From assembly GCA_947496235.1 (NCBI GenBank), contig CANMCE010000004.1, forward strand, positions 186,001-250,000: 64,000 nt of DNA, written 5' to 3'. Both the position numbers and the translations under genes were made by a program. The notes under the pieces are model-generated. The model searched no databases, was not told the DNA's origin, and was given only the letters and a program-made list of their open reading frames with translations. The DNA is from an uncultured Glaciecola sp. (GTDB lineage: Bacteria > Pseudomonadota > Gammaproteobacteria > Enterobacterales > Alteromonadaceae). This document shows, piece after piece, positions 46,602 to 56,070 of the stretch (its first letter is position 1; each line of letters opens with the position of its first letter).

Positions 46602-47358
46602 GTACCTGCTTTTTAACGAAGGTATCTTTGTCAGCAATCCAACGACAAGCCGTTTTTTTACTCTTAGTGCGTTGAATAAAATCTATTATATATGGCCGAC
46701 TTTCTTTATTCCGCAAACCTAAGACTAGCCGCTCTTTTACACTATCTCGAATAGATATAAAAAATGGATGGTTTGCATTGTAAAGAGATAATCCAAGCTC
46801 AACATACAATCTATGCACTTCAGGTTTTACAGGTCCAAGAGTATTCGCATTATTTAAATACTGGAGCATTTCATCATCAAACTGCTGTAGCCGCCATTTA
46901 ATCATTGCCAATGATGCCCAGGTTACCGGCCATGAAGGTCTTAACTTAGTTGCTTTTAGATAAGCAGATTTAGCGTCATTTAGGCTTTCGGGTTTTAAAT
47001 AACCAGCGACGACTCCCCATTCTAATACTTGTCCAGTGATGTCAGCATAAAGCGGGTGAGAAAAATGTATAAATTTTGCTGTGAGTATCGACGACTTTGC
47101 TTTTAAAAAATCTTCTTCACTTTGGACATTCTTTTGCTTGTTCCATATATCGATGCTGTTTTGAACTGAATAAAAATCTAAACTGGCTGTTCCAAATCGA
47201 AAAGCGCTAATAAAACCCACTACGCAAATAAACATTAAGAAATAGTTCAAGCCATTAGGAATGCCAATATCAGCAGTTGCTTTATCTCTCAATTTCAAAA
47301 AGCGGTTTTTGGACTTATTTTGTCTTGAAGATCTTCTTTTACGAGTACTCATTTCCAT
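46588..47358 (-). CDS. vpsP: VpsP-family polysaccharide biosynthesis protein
   Basis: 256 residues. A basic N terminus (RKRRSSRQNKSKNR), one membrane segment near 40-58 and a TPR-like helical region (LKPESLNDAKSAYLKATKLR, WASLAMIKWRLQQFDDEML). Matches the VpsP proteins of Vibrio-type exopolysaccharide loci, whose precise role is unknown. ATG at 47358 or at 47352; the latter gives an ATGA overlap with the phosphatase stop. Confidence 0.8.
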   Translation of the reverse strand: MEMSTRKRRSSRQNKSKNRFLKLRDKATADIGIPNGLNYFLMFICVVGFISAFRFGTASLDFYSVQNSIDIWNKQKNVQSEEDFLKAKSSILTAKFIHFSHPLYADITGQVLEWGVVAGYLKPESLNDAKSAYLKATKLRPSWPVTWASLAMIKWRLQQFDDEMLQYLNNANTLGPVKPEVHRLYVELGLSLYNANHPFFISIRDSVKERLVLGLRNKESRPYIIDFIQRTKSKKTACRWIADKDTFVKKQVLSCE

Positions 47359-48077
47359 TGAATTCTCTCAGTTAGTTTTCTGGGAATATTAACAAATAAA
47401 TTTTGCGCTGTAGATTCCCCATATTCATTCTTTACTTCTGTATAGGCCAGCCCCATGTCATTGGGCCTTTTATGTAAATTATGTATATCCGACGCTATAT
47501 AACAAATAAGTTTATCCTCTAGCATTTGCCACGCTGCTTCTCGGACAATATTTCGAAAACTTCCTGTCAGGGCTCCAGCTGTCAATTGAAAAATACATCC
47601 CAATTTTTTTAACCAGATCACTTTTTCGTACTGTTCGAGAATTTCTCGATTCCTTTCGGGATGTGGAATGATTGGTTGAATATTTTGTTTTAACAGCCAT
47701 CTCACTAATGTATCAGTGCCCGCGGGAATATGGCTGTGGGGTAGCTCTAACAATAGTGCTCGTTTTCCTTCATATTCGCCAATAAACATAAGTTTATCTT
47801 GGCCTAATAAAGTAGTCACTTCAGGACAAATTCGGACTTCAGCTGCATATGCTAGTTTCAACGGAATTTTAGCTGCTGCTATTTCTCTACAGGCTACTTC
47901 AAAAGCAGCTTCAATTGATGACTTATCATTGTCGAATATGCCTAGATTGACATGTGGCGTGCACATCATATGAGTAACGCCAGCGTCTACTGATTGTCTA
48001 GCTAGCGCTAAGGTTTCCTCAATTGAACTAGCGCCATCATCGATCCCTGGCAATATATGACTGTGTAAATCTATCAA
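47349..48077 (-). CDS. PHP-family tyrosine phosphatase (CpsB/CapC/Wzb-like)
   Basis: 242 residues. MIDLHSHILPGIDDGA opens the PHP metal site; THMMCTPHVN, LELPHSHIPAGT, IIPHPERN and YIASDIHN supply the remaining His/Asp ligands. Dephosphorylates the C-terminal tyrosine cluster of the Wzc autokinase encoded directly upstream (ATGA overlap), controlling polymer length and export. Confidence 0.92.
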   Translation of the reverse strand: MIDLHSHILPGIDDGASSIEETLALARQSVDAGVTHMMCTPHVNLGIFDNDKSSIEAAFEVACREIAAAKIPLKLAYAAEVRICPEVTTLLGQDKLMFIGEYEGKRALLLELPHSHIPAGTDTLVRWLLKQNIQPIIPHPERNREILEQYEKVIWLKKLGCIFQLTAGALTGSFRNIVREAAWQMLEDKLICYIASDIHNLHKRPNDMGLAYTEVKNEYGESTAQNLFVNIPRKLTERIQWK

Positions 48078-50323
48078 GTTTTAGCGTCGTTTTGCTGATA
48101 ACTATTGTATCCGTACTGGTCGTAAAACCCTGCATATTCGCCTGTTTTACGCGCCTTTTTCAAATCCACTTGGTTAAGCACCACACCGTCAATTCGATGA
48201 CCGATTTCAATAAACCGAGACAAACCATTGTTGATTATCTTAGAACTAGTACTATCAGCTTTTACCACGTACACAAGTGAATCACACTGTTTTGATACCA
48301 CAATAGCGTCACTGACAGCTTGTGTAGGTGCACTATCAATAACGATATGATCGTATTTGCGTTTCAAGTGATCCATAAGCGCGCTGAATTTTTCAGAGGC
48401 CAAAAGTTCTTGAGGATTAGGTGGTAAAGTACCGGCCGCTAGAATATCAATATTGGCATCTTCGTCATGTACAATACATTCTTCAAGCTTGTGCGTACCC
48501 GCAACCACGTTCGCTAAACCAGGCTGAAATCCTGGCAATTTGAATAGTTTTCCAATGGAGGGTTTTCTTAAATCAGTATCTAATAGCAGTACTTTGTTTA
48601 ATTGTCCTAACGCAAAGGCGAGGTTAATTGAAACTGTACTTTTGCCCTCTTTTGGCACGCTTGAGGTAACCAATATCGATTTAGAAGGCTTATCGAGATT
48701 AAGTAATTGCAAACTGGTTCTAAGCGTTCTAACTGATTCGCTGAACATGTGATGTGCAGGATCGAAAAAGTGCTTTACAGGTAGGTTCTCTTTACGTTTA
48801 TGGGGTTCCCAAGGAATAATTCCCAACATGCGTTGAGATAATTTTCTTTCAACGTCATCTGTAGATCTTATCCCACTGTTCAGTGCTTCTAGAACAAGGG
48901 CCATGAAGGCTCCAAATCCAAAACTAAGAACAAATGCAGCAGCAATTATCAGTGCCTTTTTGGGCTTAGACGGTGCAATTGGTGGTTTCGCTTCATCTAA
49001 AATACGAGCATTAGCTGTTTCGAAACCGCCGATTTGATCTGTTTCTTTTAATCGAGTAAAAAAGGAATCATAAAGTTGCTGATTGATATCAACATCGCGT
49101 TGAAGCGCTCTTCTTTGGTTATCCAAACTTGATAACTTTCTTAATTCGCTTTTTGCTGTTTCCAAATCTCGCTGTAAGGCTTCAACCTTACCTTGAGTAG
49201 TTCTAAATTCGCTATTAATACCGGACACTAAGTTATCAATCTGTTGTCTTAGGCTGCTTCTTAAAGAACTTAGTTCAGCATTAGCAGAAATCATTTTAGG
49301 GTGTTTAGGACCGTAAACTTCTCGTAATTCAGACACCTTCGACTGCATTACAACTTCTTCTCTTTTCACATTCTGAATAGAAGGATGATTTAGAATTTCT
49401 GGTAATGTTGCCAACTCATTGAGAGAAACGTCCCCTCGATTAATTTGTTCAAATACGGCTCTATCTCGTTGTAATTTAATCTGTGCATCCAGTAGTTGGT
49501 CACTTAACTGCTGCACTTGATCAGATGTTAAGCCTACGACACCGTCAATATTAACCACTTGATTTTTCTCATAGAACTCAGACAACTTGCCTTCCGCTTC
49601 GTCAAGTTTATCTCGCAGACCTTGCAAGCTTTCGTTTAACCAAGATGTAGCCTTTTCCGTCATTTCTAACTTGGCTTCAAGATAATTTTCAATGTACACG
49701 TCTGCTATATTGTTTGCGATTTCAGCACTTAATGACGCACTAGGCGACTCAACAGTAACTTCAACCACTTGAGTATTTTTTATTGGTGAAACACTAGTAC
49801 TTTGCATAAGTTTCGAAATTGCAAAACTCTTTCTAGATTCCAATAACTCTTCTTCAGTTTTTACTGACTCTTCCTTTTGCGGTAAGAAAGGTAGACTTTC
49901 TCGAACAGACTCTTTAATAGAGCTGGTTAATTGTTCGAAAGTACCTTTATTCGCTTCATACACGTCTTTGTCGAAATGCGGGTTATCCTGCAGTTGCATG
50001 CGTTCCACGACTCTACTTGCGATTTGACGCGAACGAAGAATTTGGTATTGGGTTTCGAAATATTCTTTTCTACTCGAGTCGAGCCCAATAAGTTCCTGAA
50101 CGGGCGAAATGTTAGTTTGTTCGGATTCAATAAGTAGCGATACCTTTGCCGAGTAAATTGGTGTCATAGACAACACTATTAACCCTACTAGAAGTGTTAA
50201 AAACACCGCTAACCCTATTATTCTCCATAAATAGCGCTTGATAGTTTGTACGTATTGACCGAAGTCAATTACATCGCTGTCAAACAGCTTGGCTTCTAGT
50301 TGTTCTTGAGATTGCTTTGACAT
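48074..50323 (-). CDS. wzc: polysaccharide co-polymerase and tyrosine autokinase (Wzc-like)
   Basis: 749 residues. Wzz domain with flanking membrane helices (about 32-52 and 455-475), long coiled coil between them, then the BY-kinase: Walker A SSVPKEGKSTVSINLA, Walker A' LLLDTDLRKPSIG, Walker B HIVIDSAPT. The C terminus is Tyr-rich (YAGFYDQYGYNSYQQ), the autophosphorylation tail. Works with Wza (upstream) and the PHP phosphatase (downstream). Confidence 0.95.
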   Translation of the reverse strand: MSKQSQEQLEAKLFDSDVIDFGQYVQTIKRYLWRIIGLAVFLTLLVGLIVLSMTPIYSAKVSLLIESEQTNISPVQELIGLDSSRKEYFETQYQILRSRQIASRVVERMQLQDNPHFDKDVYEANKGTFEQLTSSIKESVRESLPFLPQKEESVKTEEELLESRKSFAISKLMQSTSVSPIKNTQVVEVTVESPSASLSAEIANNIADVYIENYLEAKLEMTEKATSWLNESLQGLRDKLDEAEGKLSEFYEKNQVVNIDGVVGLTSDQVQQLSDQLLDAQIKLQRDRAVFEQINRGDVSLNELATLPEILNHPSIQNVKREEVVMQSKVSELREVYGPKHPKMISANAELSSLRSSLRQQIDNLVSGINSEFRTTQGKVEALQRDLETAKSELRKLSSLDNQRRALQRDVDINQQLYDSFFTRLKETDQIGGFETANARILDEAKPPIAPSKPKKALIIAAAFVLSFGFGAFMALVLEALNSGIRSTDDVERKLSQRMLGIIPWEPHKRKENLPVKHFFDPAHHMFSESVRTLRTSLQLLNLDKPSKSILVTSSVPKEGKSTVSINLAFALGQLNKVLLLDTDLRKPSIGKLFKLPGFQPGLANVVAGTHKLEECIVHDEDANIDILAAGTLPPNPQELLASEKFSALMDHLKRKYDHIVIDSAPTQAVSDAIVVSKQCDSLVYVVKADSTSSKIINNGLSRFIEIGHRIDGVVLNQVDLKKARKTGEYAGFYDQYGYNSYQQNDAKT

Positions 50324-50341
50324 TAATTGGCTCGAAATGAA

Positions 50342-50890
50342 TTAAAAAAACCGGGATGGGATAGTGATAATATCACCAGGATAAACAATATAGTTGCTAT
50401 CAAGTTCTAGCGTTGTTTCCTGTCCGTTTACGACTCGTTTTGCAAATACTAGCGACTTATTGGCTCTTTCGGTATAGCCACCTGCCAATGCCACAGCACG
50501 ATCGAATGACAAACCAGGTTGATAAGGATAGCCACCGGGCTTTTTAACCTCACCATCAATAAAGAAAGGGCGATATTCAATTACAGTCACAGAAACAGAT
50601 GGATCGACTAAATAGTCACCCCTCAATCCTTGGTCTATTAGTTGTTCAACTTCATCTACTGTTCGCCCAATAAGCTTAATTTCTCCAAGAAAAGGATATT
50701 TAATATTGCCAATATTTGATAGACGAGTTTCTAGGGTTAAATCTTCCTGGCCGAAAACTGTTATTTTAATCACGTCACCAGAGCCTAGAGAATATGCATC
50801 TTGTGCCGGTTCTTGAGCTTGAGCAAAACCGGAGGCTAAACACAGCAGTGTCATAAAACACCAAATAAAACTTGCAGCGTATTTGCGCAT
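50342..50890 (-). CDS. wza: polysaccharide export outer-membrane protein, short Wza-like
   Basis: 182 residues from the ATG at 50890. This start is chosen because it opens a signal peptide (MRKYAASFIWCFM...GFAQAQ). Poly_export domain YSLGSGDVIKITVFGQEDLT and a SLBB-like domain (EYRPFFIDGEVKKPGGYPYQ). Much shorter than E. coli Wza (about 380) and without its C-terminal helix barrel, as in many exosortase- or Vps-type loci, where another barrel forms the pore. The adjacent barrel gene fits that. Confidence 0.9.
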   Translation of the reverse strand: MRKYAASFIWCFMTLLCLASGFAQAQEPAQDAYSLGSGDVIKITVFGQEDLTLETRLSNIGNIKYPFLGEIKLIGRTVDEVEQLIDQGLRGDYLVDPSVSVTVIEYRPFFIDGEVKKPGGYPYQPGLSFDRAVALAGGYTERANKSLVFAKRVVNGQETTLELDSNYIVYPGDIITIPSRFF

Positions 50891-50916
50891 AATTTTGGTA
50901 CCACCTTTTATAAAAA

Positions 50917-52131
50917 TCACAACGTTATGAAGGCATTTAACAATAATCGATTTCGATCAAACTCAACTTGTTCTCTATTACTGTCTCTTTCGTTATGTCT
51001 GTATGTTAGTTCAAAATTCAACCATCGGCGAAACTGATAATATACCGAGGCATTAAATCTGACATCGTTATCTGATCGGACATCAAATCCATCTACTATT
51101 TGTCCTTCATATCTATTATTCAAATATGCAAATCCAACTGTGGATCTCACTCTCTCCAACCAATCATGCCTCCACTCAATTGAATGTACGTTACCGCGAA
51201 TAAAGTTACCTTCCCCATTGGTTTCATTTGTATTCGATTCGGTACTGACTTCGATACTAGAATATTCAAGAGGTTCCCATTGAACTCCGAGCGCCCAATC
51301 AACACCACTAAAATCTTCTCTAAAAGCGGAGTCAAAATCCTTCGTCTGATAACCGATTTTAGCAAAACCTGAAGTTTTTGCTGTTGCTTCCCAATCCACA
51401 CCTACTAAGAATGAGTCTTGAACACTGTCTAAAGGGTTGGCGTTATCTAAAGCTATATCATAATCGACATAGGTTCTGTATGCGTCAAAGGTTAAATCTG
51501 TATTTGCGCCAACTCGGTAATAGAATGTACCGCCAAGCGTTGAGTATTTGCGGTCTCTAGCCTGATAAATAATGCTATCGGAATCATAGTTTTTGTCTAA
51601 CAGATTAACATTTAGATCAAGACGTCCATCAGCGTTAAACGCACCATAAGAATACTCAAAATCTAGCTCGCTCTGCTTATATTGGTCCGGTTCGCTTAAC
51701 GTTTGCCCTTGACCAATCGAAAAGTTTGTACCACGAGCATCATGACCATCTTCATAATTCAAAGAAGCGCGAATTCGGTTTCTAGCATTTAATTCCAAGT
51801 TTGTTGCCGCACGCAGAAAATGGTCGGTAAAATTATCAGTGTCGCTGCTAAAATAATCTCTGTTTACTAAACGATATGAAAACTCAACATCACTTGCACC
51901 ATAGGTGGTAAATAAGTTCAATTGTGGTGCAATAGTACGAGACCAACTATCAATCTCGTCAGTGTTAGATTGGGTTACGTTATCATCATATTCCAGACCA
52001 AGATCTACTGTTGGAGTGAAGTCAAACCCGCCAAATTCCATGCTGGCTGCATCTTCAAATTGCTGTGCGTACGCCGTTGTACAAGCGACCAAGGTAGATG
52101 TAAGTATGATTTTTTTGGGTAAATTTTTCAT
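50917..52131 (-). CDS. outer-membrane beta-barrel protein of the exopolysaccharide locus (VpsM/EpsL-like)
   Basis: 404 residues with signal peptide ending AYAQ. The mature part is a run of amphipathic strands (DLGLEYDDNVTQSNTDEIDS, LTFDAYRTYVDYDIALDN, RWLNFELTYRHNERDSNRE) ending near NAFITL. This type (capsule biosynthesis barrel / porin superfamily) is regularly next to short Wza genes. First gene of the export operon, behind the minus-strand sigma-54-type element. Confidence 0.82.
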   Translation of the reverse strand: MKNLPKKIILTSTLVACTTAYAQQFEDAASMEFGGFDFTPTVDLGLEYDDNVTQSNTDEIDSWSRTIAPQLNLFTTYGASDVEFSYRLVNRDYFSSDTDNFTDHFLRAATNLELNARNRIRASLNYEDGHDARGTNFSIGQGQTLSEPDQYKQSELDFEYSYGAFNADGRLDLNVNLLDKNYDSDSIIYQARDRKYSTLGGTFYYRVGANTDLTFDAYRTYVDYDIALDNANPLDSVQDSFLVGVDWEATAKTSGFAKIGYQTKDFDSAFREDFSGVDWALGVQWEPLEYSSIEVSTESNTNETNGEGNFIRGNVHSIEWRHDWLERVRSTVGFAYLNNRYEGQIVDGFDVRSDNDVRFNASVYYQFRRWLNFELTYRHNERDSNREQVEFDRNRLLLNAFITL

Positions 52132-52248
52132 GATTTCCTTTCATCTTGAAGTTAATTGGATTACTGCATGTCGTCTTGACCAATCCAACTATAAATTTAA
52201 AATTTACCACCACTAAAATAATGAGGTGGTGAATATTAAAAAGTAGGT

Positions 52249-52264
52249 TGCAGTTTACATGCCA
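52249..52264 (-). promoter_or_regulatory. sigma-54-type -24/-12 promoter of the export operon
   Basis: Read on the minus strand: TGGCATGTAAACTGCA, with GG and GC separated by exactly 10 bases. Agrees with TGGCAC-N5-TTGC except for one base in each half. It would start transcription near 52238, about 105 bp before the barrel gene. Confidence 0.6.
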
Positions 52265-52460
52265 GTGCATTGCAAATTGAACAATTGTCCAAGTATATCC
52301 TAGGTAAAGCAAGTTAACCAATTGATTTCAAAAGTTTCATTATAAATTCATATTAAGTGTCTATGATTAGCAACAGATTTGTAAAAAGTATAAAAGTTTT
52401 GTGAATCTTGTCAGATACTGCTTTATTTTTAGATCGCATCACCTATACAATTATTAAAAA

Positions 52461-52476
52461 TGGCATTTTTATTGCG
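52461..52476 (+). promoter_or_regulatory. sigma-54-type -24/-12 promoter of the initiating transferase
   Basis: TGGCATTTTTATTGCG: TGGCA and TTGC with the GG-N10-GC spacing, nearly consensus. Transcription would start near 52487, leaving a leader of about 75 bases. Together with the minus-strand element 200 bp away it makes a divergent sigma-54 control region. Confidence 0.68.
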
Positions 52477-52498
52477 TTTCTAATGTTAGTAGTTAAAA

Positions 52499-52526
52499 AG
52501 GTGGAAAAAGTTTCACCTAAAAGGTG
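52499..52526 (+). promoter_or_regulatory. three-arm leader structure
   Basis: AGGTG (52499-52503), CACCT (52514-52518) and AGGTG (52522-52526). The middle arm can pair with either outer arm, so two hairpins exclude each other. Lies in the predicted leader between the sigma-54-type promoter and the transferase gene. It could equally be a DNA-binding site made of repeated half-sites. Confidence 0.4.
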
Positions 52527-52563
52527 CAATTTTTAGTTCAGGGAAGACTTATTTAAGGAATTT

Positions 52564-53985
52564 ATGAAAGAAAAGGTTAACAAGAATAATCGCGGTGGCA
52601 TTATTCAATCCAACAAAAGTAGCTTTGCAACCGTTTATCGGTTGATCGATTTAGTGGCTATTACCTTTTTATTCTACTTCGTATTGCATGCCAACGACAT
52701 TGCCATCAATACCGAAAACTCTATCATTTTGCTGGTCGGTATTATTGTATTCAATATCAGTGCTGAAGGCTTAGATCTCTATCGTTCTTGGCGTACTCAA
52801 AGTACCACTGCATTAATTAGAATGACCGCTGTTACTTGGGTCATCACCTTACTTGCCTTGATTCTTTTTGCTTATTTCTTCGGTGACAACTTTGAAGTAC
52901 CAGAGAACATTGTTTTTATTTGGCAATTTTTATGTCTTCCTGCACTCACCATCTGGCGCTTAATTTTTAGAGAAGTGTTATTTACTGTCCGTAAACAAGG
53001 ACGCAATAGCCGTTCTGCAGCCATCATTGGAGCAACCGCTTCAGGTTATAACCTGATGACACAAATTATTAATAACGAGCAATTGGGTATTCAATTGTAC
53101 GGTGTTTATGATGATCGCGACGAAAAACGATTAACCCATGAATGGCAAAATCAAGTGGCAGGCACCATTGAAGATGCCATCATTGCTGCAAAAGCAGGAA
53201 AAATCGATTATATCTATGTGGCAATGCCCATGAGTGCTGAAAGCCGCATTATGGAAATTCTCAATCAGTGCAGCGATACAACTTGTAATGTGTATATTAT
53301 TCCAAACTTCTTTATTTACAACCTACTTAACGCTCGCTGGCAGACGATAGGTGCCGTGCAAACCCTGAGTGTGTTTGATACACCATTCCAAGGTGCTAAC
53401 AACGTATTGAAACGCACCGAAGATTTAGTTTTTTCGACCATTATTTTGACTATGATAGCGCCTATTATGTTAGGTATCGCTATTGGCATTAAGTTAACTT
53501 CGAAAGGTCCTGTCATATTTAAACAGTTCCGTTATGGGCTAGATGGACGCAAAATAAAAGTCTACAAATTTAGAAGTATGACAGTTGAAGATAATGGGCC
53601 AGAAGTTAAGCAAGCCACAAAGAACGATGCACGCATCACACCTTTTGGTGCATTTTTAAGACGCACTTCTTTGGATGAGTTACCACAGTTTATTAATGTT
53701 CTACAAGGCCGCATGTCAATTGTTGGTCCTCGCCCGCACGCCGTGGCTCACAACGAGCAGTATCGTAAATTGATTGAAGGTTACATGTTGCGCCATAAAG
53801 TAAAACCTGGCATTACCGGCTGGGCGCAAATTAACGGCTTTAGAGGCGAAACTGAAACCATCAATAAAATGGTAAAACGTGTAGAATATGATTTAGATTA
53901 CATCCATAGATGGTCGGTTTGGCTAGATGTTAAAATCATATTTGCTACTGTTTTTAAAGGTTTTATCGGTAAAAACGCATATTAA
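52564..53985 (+). CDS. undecaprenyl-phosphate sugar phosphotransferase (WcaJ-like)
   Basis: 473 residues. Four N-terminal membrane segments, a central Rossmann-like CoA-binding domain (AAIIGATASGYNLMTQI), a fifth helix near 300, and the catalytic bacterial sugar transferase domain: FKQFRYGLDGRKIKVYKFRS, LRRTSLDELPQFINVL, SIVGPRPHA and KPGITGWAQING. Transfers glucose-1-P or a similar sugar phosphate to undecaprenyl phosphate, starting each repeat unit. Divergent from the export operon under its own sigma-54-type promoter. Confidence 0.94.
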   Translation: MKEKVNKNNRGGIIQSNKSSFATVYRLIDLVAITFLFYFVLHANDIAINTENSIILLVGIIVFNISAEGLDLYRSWRTQSTTALIRMTAVTWVITLLALILFAYFFGDNFEVPENIVFIWQFLCLPALTIWRLIFREVLFTVRKQGRNSRSAAIIGATASGYNLMTQIINNEQLGIQLYGVYDDRDEKRLTHEWQNQVAGTIEDAIIAAKAGKIDYIYVAMPMSAESRIMEILNQCSDTTCNVYIIPNFFIYNLLNARWQTIGAVQTLSVFDTPFQGANNVLKRTEDLVFSTIILTMIAPIMLGIAIGIKLTSKGPVIFKQFRYGLDGRKIKVYKFRSMTVEDNGPEVKQATKNDARITPFGAFLRRTSLDELPQFINVLQGRMSIVGPRPHAVAHNEQYRKLIEGYMLRHKVKPGITGWAQINGFRGETETINKMVKRVEYDLDYIHRWSVWLDVKIIFATVFKGFIGKNAY

Positions 53986-53996
53986 TTTATTTTAAT

Positions 53997-54902
53997 ATGC
54001 GCGAGTTTCCACTGGTATTTCACCCTATTTATAGTCAGCTTGACTTGCCCGTGCGGCACAGATTTCCTATTCAAAAATACCAAGCAATCAAAGATAGATT
54101 GTTGAAAGAAGGTGTTGTGGAGAATCGCTTTGTTACCCCTTGCTCTTTAACCAGAACGCAATTAGTTAGCGTATTAGATCCTAGTTATATTGATTTATTG
54201 ACCTCTGGCGCCTTAGATCCTAAAGCAATGCGTCGGATAGGCTTTCCTTGGTCTGAACAATTGGTGAAACGTACCTTAACAGCAGCTGGCGGCACTGTAT
54301 TGACCGCCGAATTGGCTTTACAGCACGGCAAGGCGATCAACTTAACTGGCGGCTATCACCATGCCTTTGCAAATTTTGGCTCTGGCTTTTGCATGATTAA
54401 CGACCTTTATCTCGCCGCATTGCAAATGCTGCAAGCCTCTGGGATTGATAAAGTACTTATATTTGATTGTGATGTGCATCAGGGCGATGGCACAGCAAAA
54501 TTGGCAGAGAACAACCCAAGGGTCTTTACCGTTTCTTTGCATGGTGAAAAAAACTTTCCCCACCGTAAGCAAGTTTCTGACATGGATTTCCCCTTAGCAA
54601 AAGGGACTCAGGATGATGAATATATAGAAACCCTTGAGCAAGCCTTTCAACTAGCGGTAAACGTAGCCAATCCAGACGCTGTTATTTACGACGCTGGCGT
54701 CGACATTCATGTTGATGATGATTTAGGTCACCTGGACATAAGTACTGCAGGTGTTTACGACAGAGATGCCTTTGTATTTGATCAGTGTGATAAATTAGGT
54801 TTGCCAGTTGCAGCGGTAATTGGTGGTGGCTATCAAAGAGACATTGATGCCTTGGTAGAAGTGCATTTTCAATTATTTAAAGCGGCTGGTGTTTTGTCGT
54901 GA
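53997..54902 (+). CDS. histone deacetylase-family (acetoin utilisation/AphA-type) amidohydrolase
   Basis: 301 residues. Zinc hydrolase motifs in order: TGGYHHAFANFGSGFCMIND (two His), FDCDVHQGDGTA (metal Asp/His) and DAGVDIHVDDDLGHL. Substrate could be acetylpolyamine, acetyl-lysine or an acetylated small molecule. Lies 11 bp after the sugar transferase gene on the same strand, so may be cotranscribed, but no direct glycan role is implied. Confidence 0.9.
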   Translation: MREFPLVFHPIYSQLDLPVRHRFPIQKYQAIKDRLLKEGVVENRFVTPCSLTRTQLVSVLDPSYIDLLTSGALDPKAMRRIGFPWSEQLVKRTLTAAGGTVLTAELALQHGKAINLTGGYHHAFANFGSGFCMINDLYLAALQMLQASGIDKVLIFDCDVHQGDGTAKLAENNPRVFTVSLHGEKNFPHRKQVSDMDFPLAKGTQDDEYIETLEQAFQLAVNVANPDAVIYDAGVDIHVDDDLGHLDISTAGVYDRDAFVFDQCDKLGLPVAAVIGGGYQRDIDALVEVHFQLFKAAGVLS

Positions 54903-55051
54903 GTTAACACTTCTTTATTATTTTACTTTGCTAACTGCCTCCTTCTTCATTGCTTTAAATTCACCATTAATGAAACGACCTGTTTTAGCAGCTTTTTATA
55001 TTGCTAATTTTGCTAAATTTATTTGAAATGCTGGCAAAGGTCTTCTAGAAT

Positions 55052-55081
55052 CTGTACAAATACACATTGTTATTTATACAG
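55052..55081 (+). promoter_or_regulatory. dyad operator in front of the WYL regulator gene
   Basis: CTGTACAAATA (55052-55062), 8-base spacer, TATTTATACAG (55071-55081). The arms pair at 10 of 11 positions. Ends 14 bp before the WYL start codon, so a bound dimer would block its transcription or translation start. Confidence 0.6.
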
Positions 55082-55095
55082 CACAGAAAATCATA

Positions 55096-55995
55096 ATGAG
55101 TACCAAAGCATCACATCATTTAATAGAACAGCGATTATCCGAGCTTTCTAGTGCCCAACGAGAAAGGCTGGCCTTTATCGATTTTAATCTGCAATTTTTT
55201 GGTCGTCTTTCACGAAATGATCTGATTAATCGATTCCAGACTGGCTTAGCAGCTAGTACGCGAGATTTCGCCAGCTATAAAGAGTTAGCGCCTGATAATT
55301 TGATATTGGATCATTCTACTAAGCAGTATTTAAGAACCGCTATTTTCAAACCTATTTTTCGCTTCTCGGCTGATGCTATTTTACAGTCTGTTAGTAAAGG
55401 CTTTAGTGACGGTATAACTGCAGAGGTCGTGCCCTCCGAGCATTGTTTTGAAGCGGTGAAGTTGATACATCCAGACATTAATATTATTGCTTCGCTTATG
55501 CGTGCTATTCATAATCGACAAGCCTGTTCAGTTAAATACGTGTCAATTTCGTCAGGTGAAAGCCAGCGTCGATTAGTGCCCCACGCCATTATAAATAATG
55601 GGCATAGATGGCATGTACGCGGTTTTGATGGAAAAACCAAAAGTTTTAGAGATTTTGTGTGCACACGGTTTACTGAAGTGAAGGAACTTGGATTACCTTG
55701 CGAAAAGCACGAATTGGCGTCTGCAGATCAACAATTCAACAAAATGGTCGATTTGGTGCTTATTCCCCACCCTAGTGTTACTAATTCTAGAGCAATAGAA
55801 ATGGATTTTGCTATGCAAAATGGACAAAAAGTTATGCGTGTACGAGCTGCCTTAGCTGCTTATGTGCTTCGCCAATGGCAAGTAGATTGCTCGGAAGGCC
55901 ACAGAATACTCAACCAAGGTTGCCAACTGGCATTAAAAAATCATTCGGTTTTACAGGATATTGAAAACCCCATGCTCGCCCCCGGCGCAAAATAA
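55096..55995 (+). CDS. WYL-domain transcriptional regulator (CapW/BrxR-like)
   Basis: 299 residues: N-terminal winged helix (about 10-90, FFGRLSRNDLINRFQTGLAA), WYL domain (about 140-215) and a C-terminal extension. The WYL core reads SSGESQRRLVPHAIINNG and RWHVRGFD...FRDFVCTRF. This PHA-RWHVR-RDFV form is the one found in CapW and BrxR repressors that control CBASS and BREX defence islands. Here no defence genes adjoin it; a TerB-like gene follows. A dyad lies just upstream, suggesting autoregulation. Similarity to CapW/BrxR is from motif memory. Confidence 0.8.
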   Translation: MSTKASHHLIEQRLSELSSAQRERLAFIDFNLQFFGRLSRNDLINRFQTGLAASTRDFASYKELAPDNLILDHSTKQYLRTAIFKPIFRFSADAILQSVSKGFSDGITAEVVPSEHCFEAVKLIHPDINIIASLMRAIHNRQACSVKYVSISSGESQRRLVPHAIINNGHRWHVRGFDGKTKSFRDFVCTRFTEVKELGLPCEKHELASADQQFNKMVDLVLIPHPSVTNSRAIEMDFAMQNGQKVMRVRAALAAYVLRQWQVDCSEGHRILNQGCQLALKNHSVLQDIENPMLAPGAK

Positions 55996-56070
55996 ATTAA
56001 CAATTTGTTAACTTTTGAACTATTATGCATAAGCCGAGTCGCAGTAGTCGATATTTTAGGAGATCGAACA

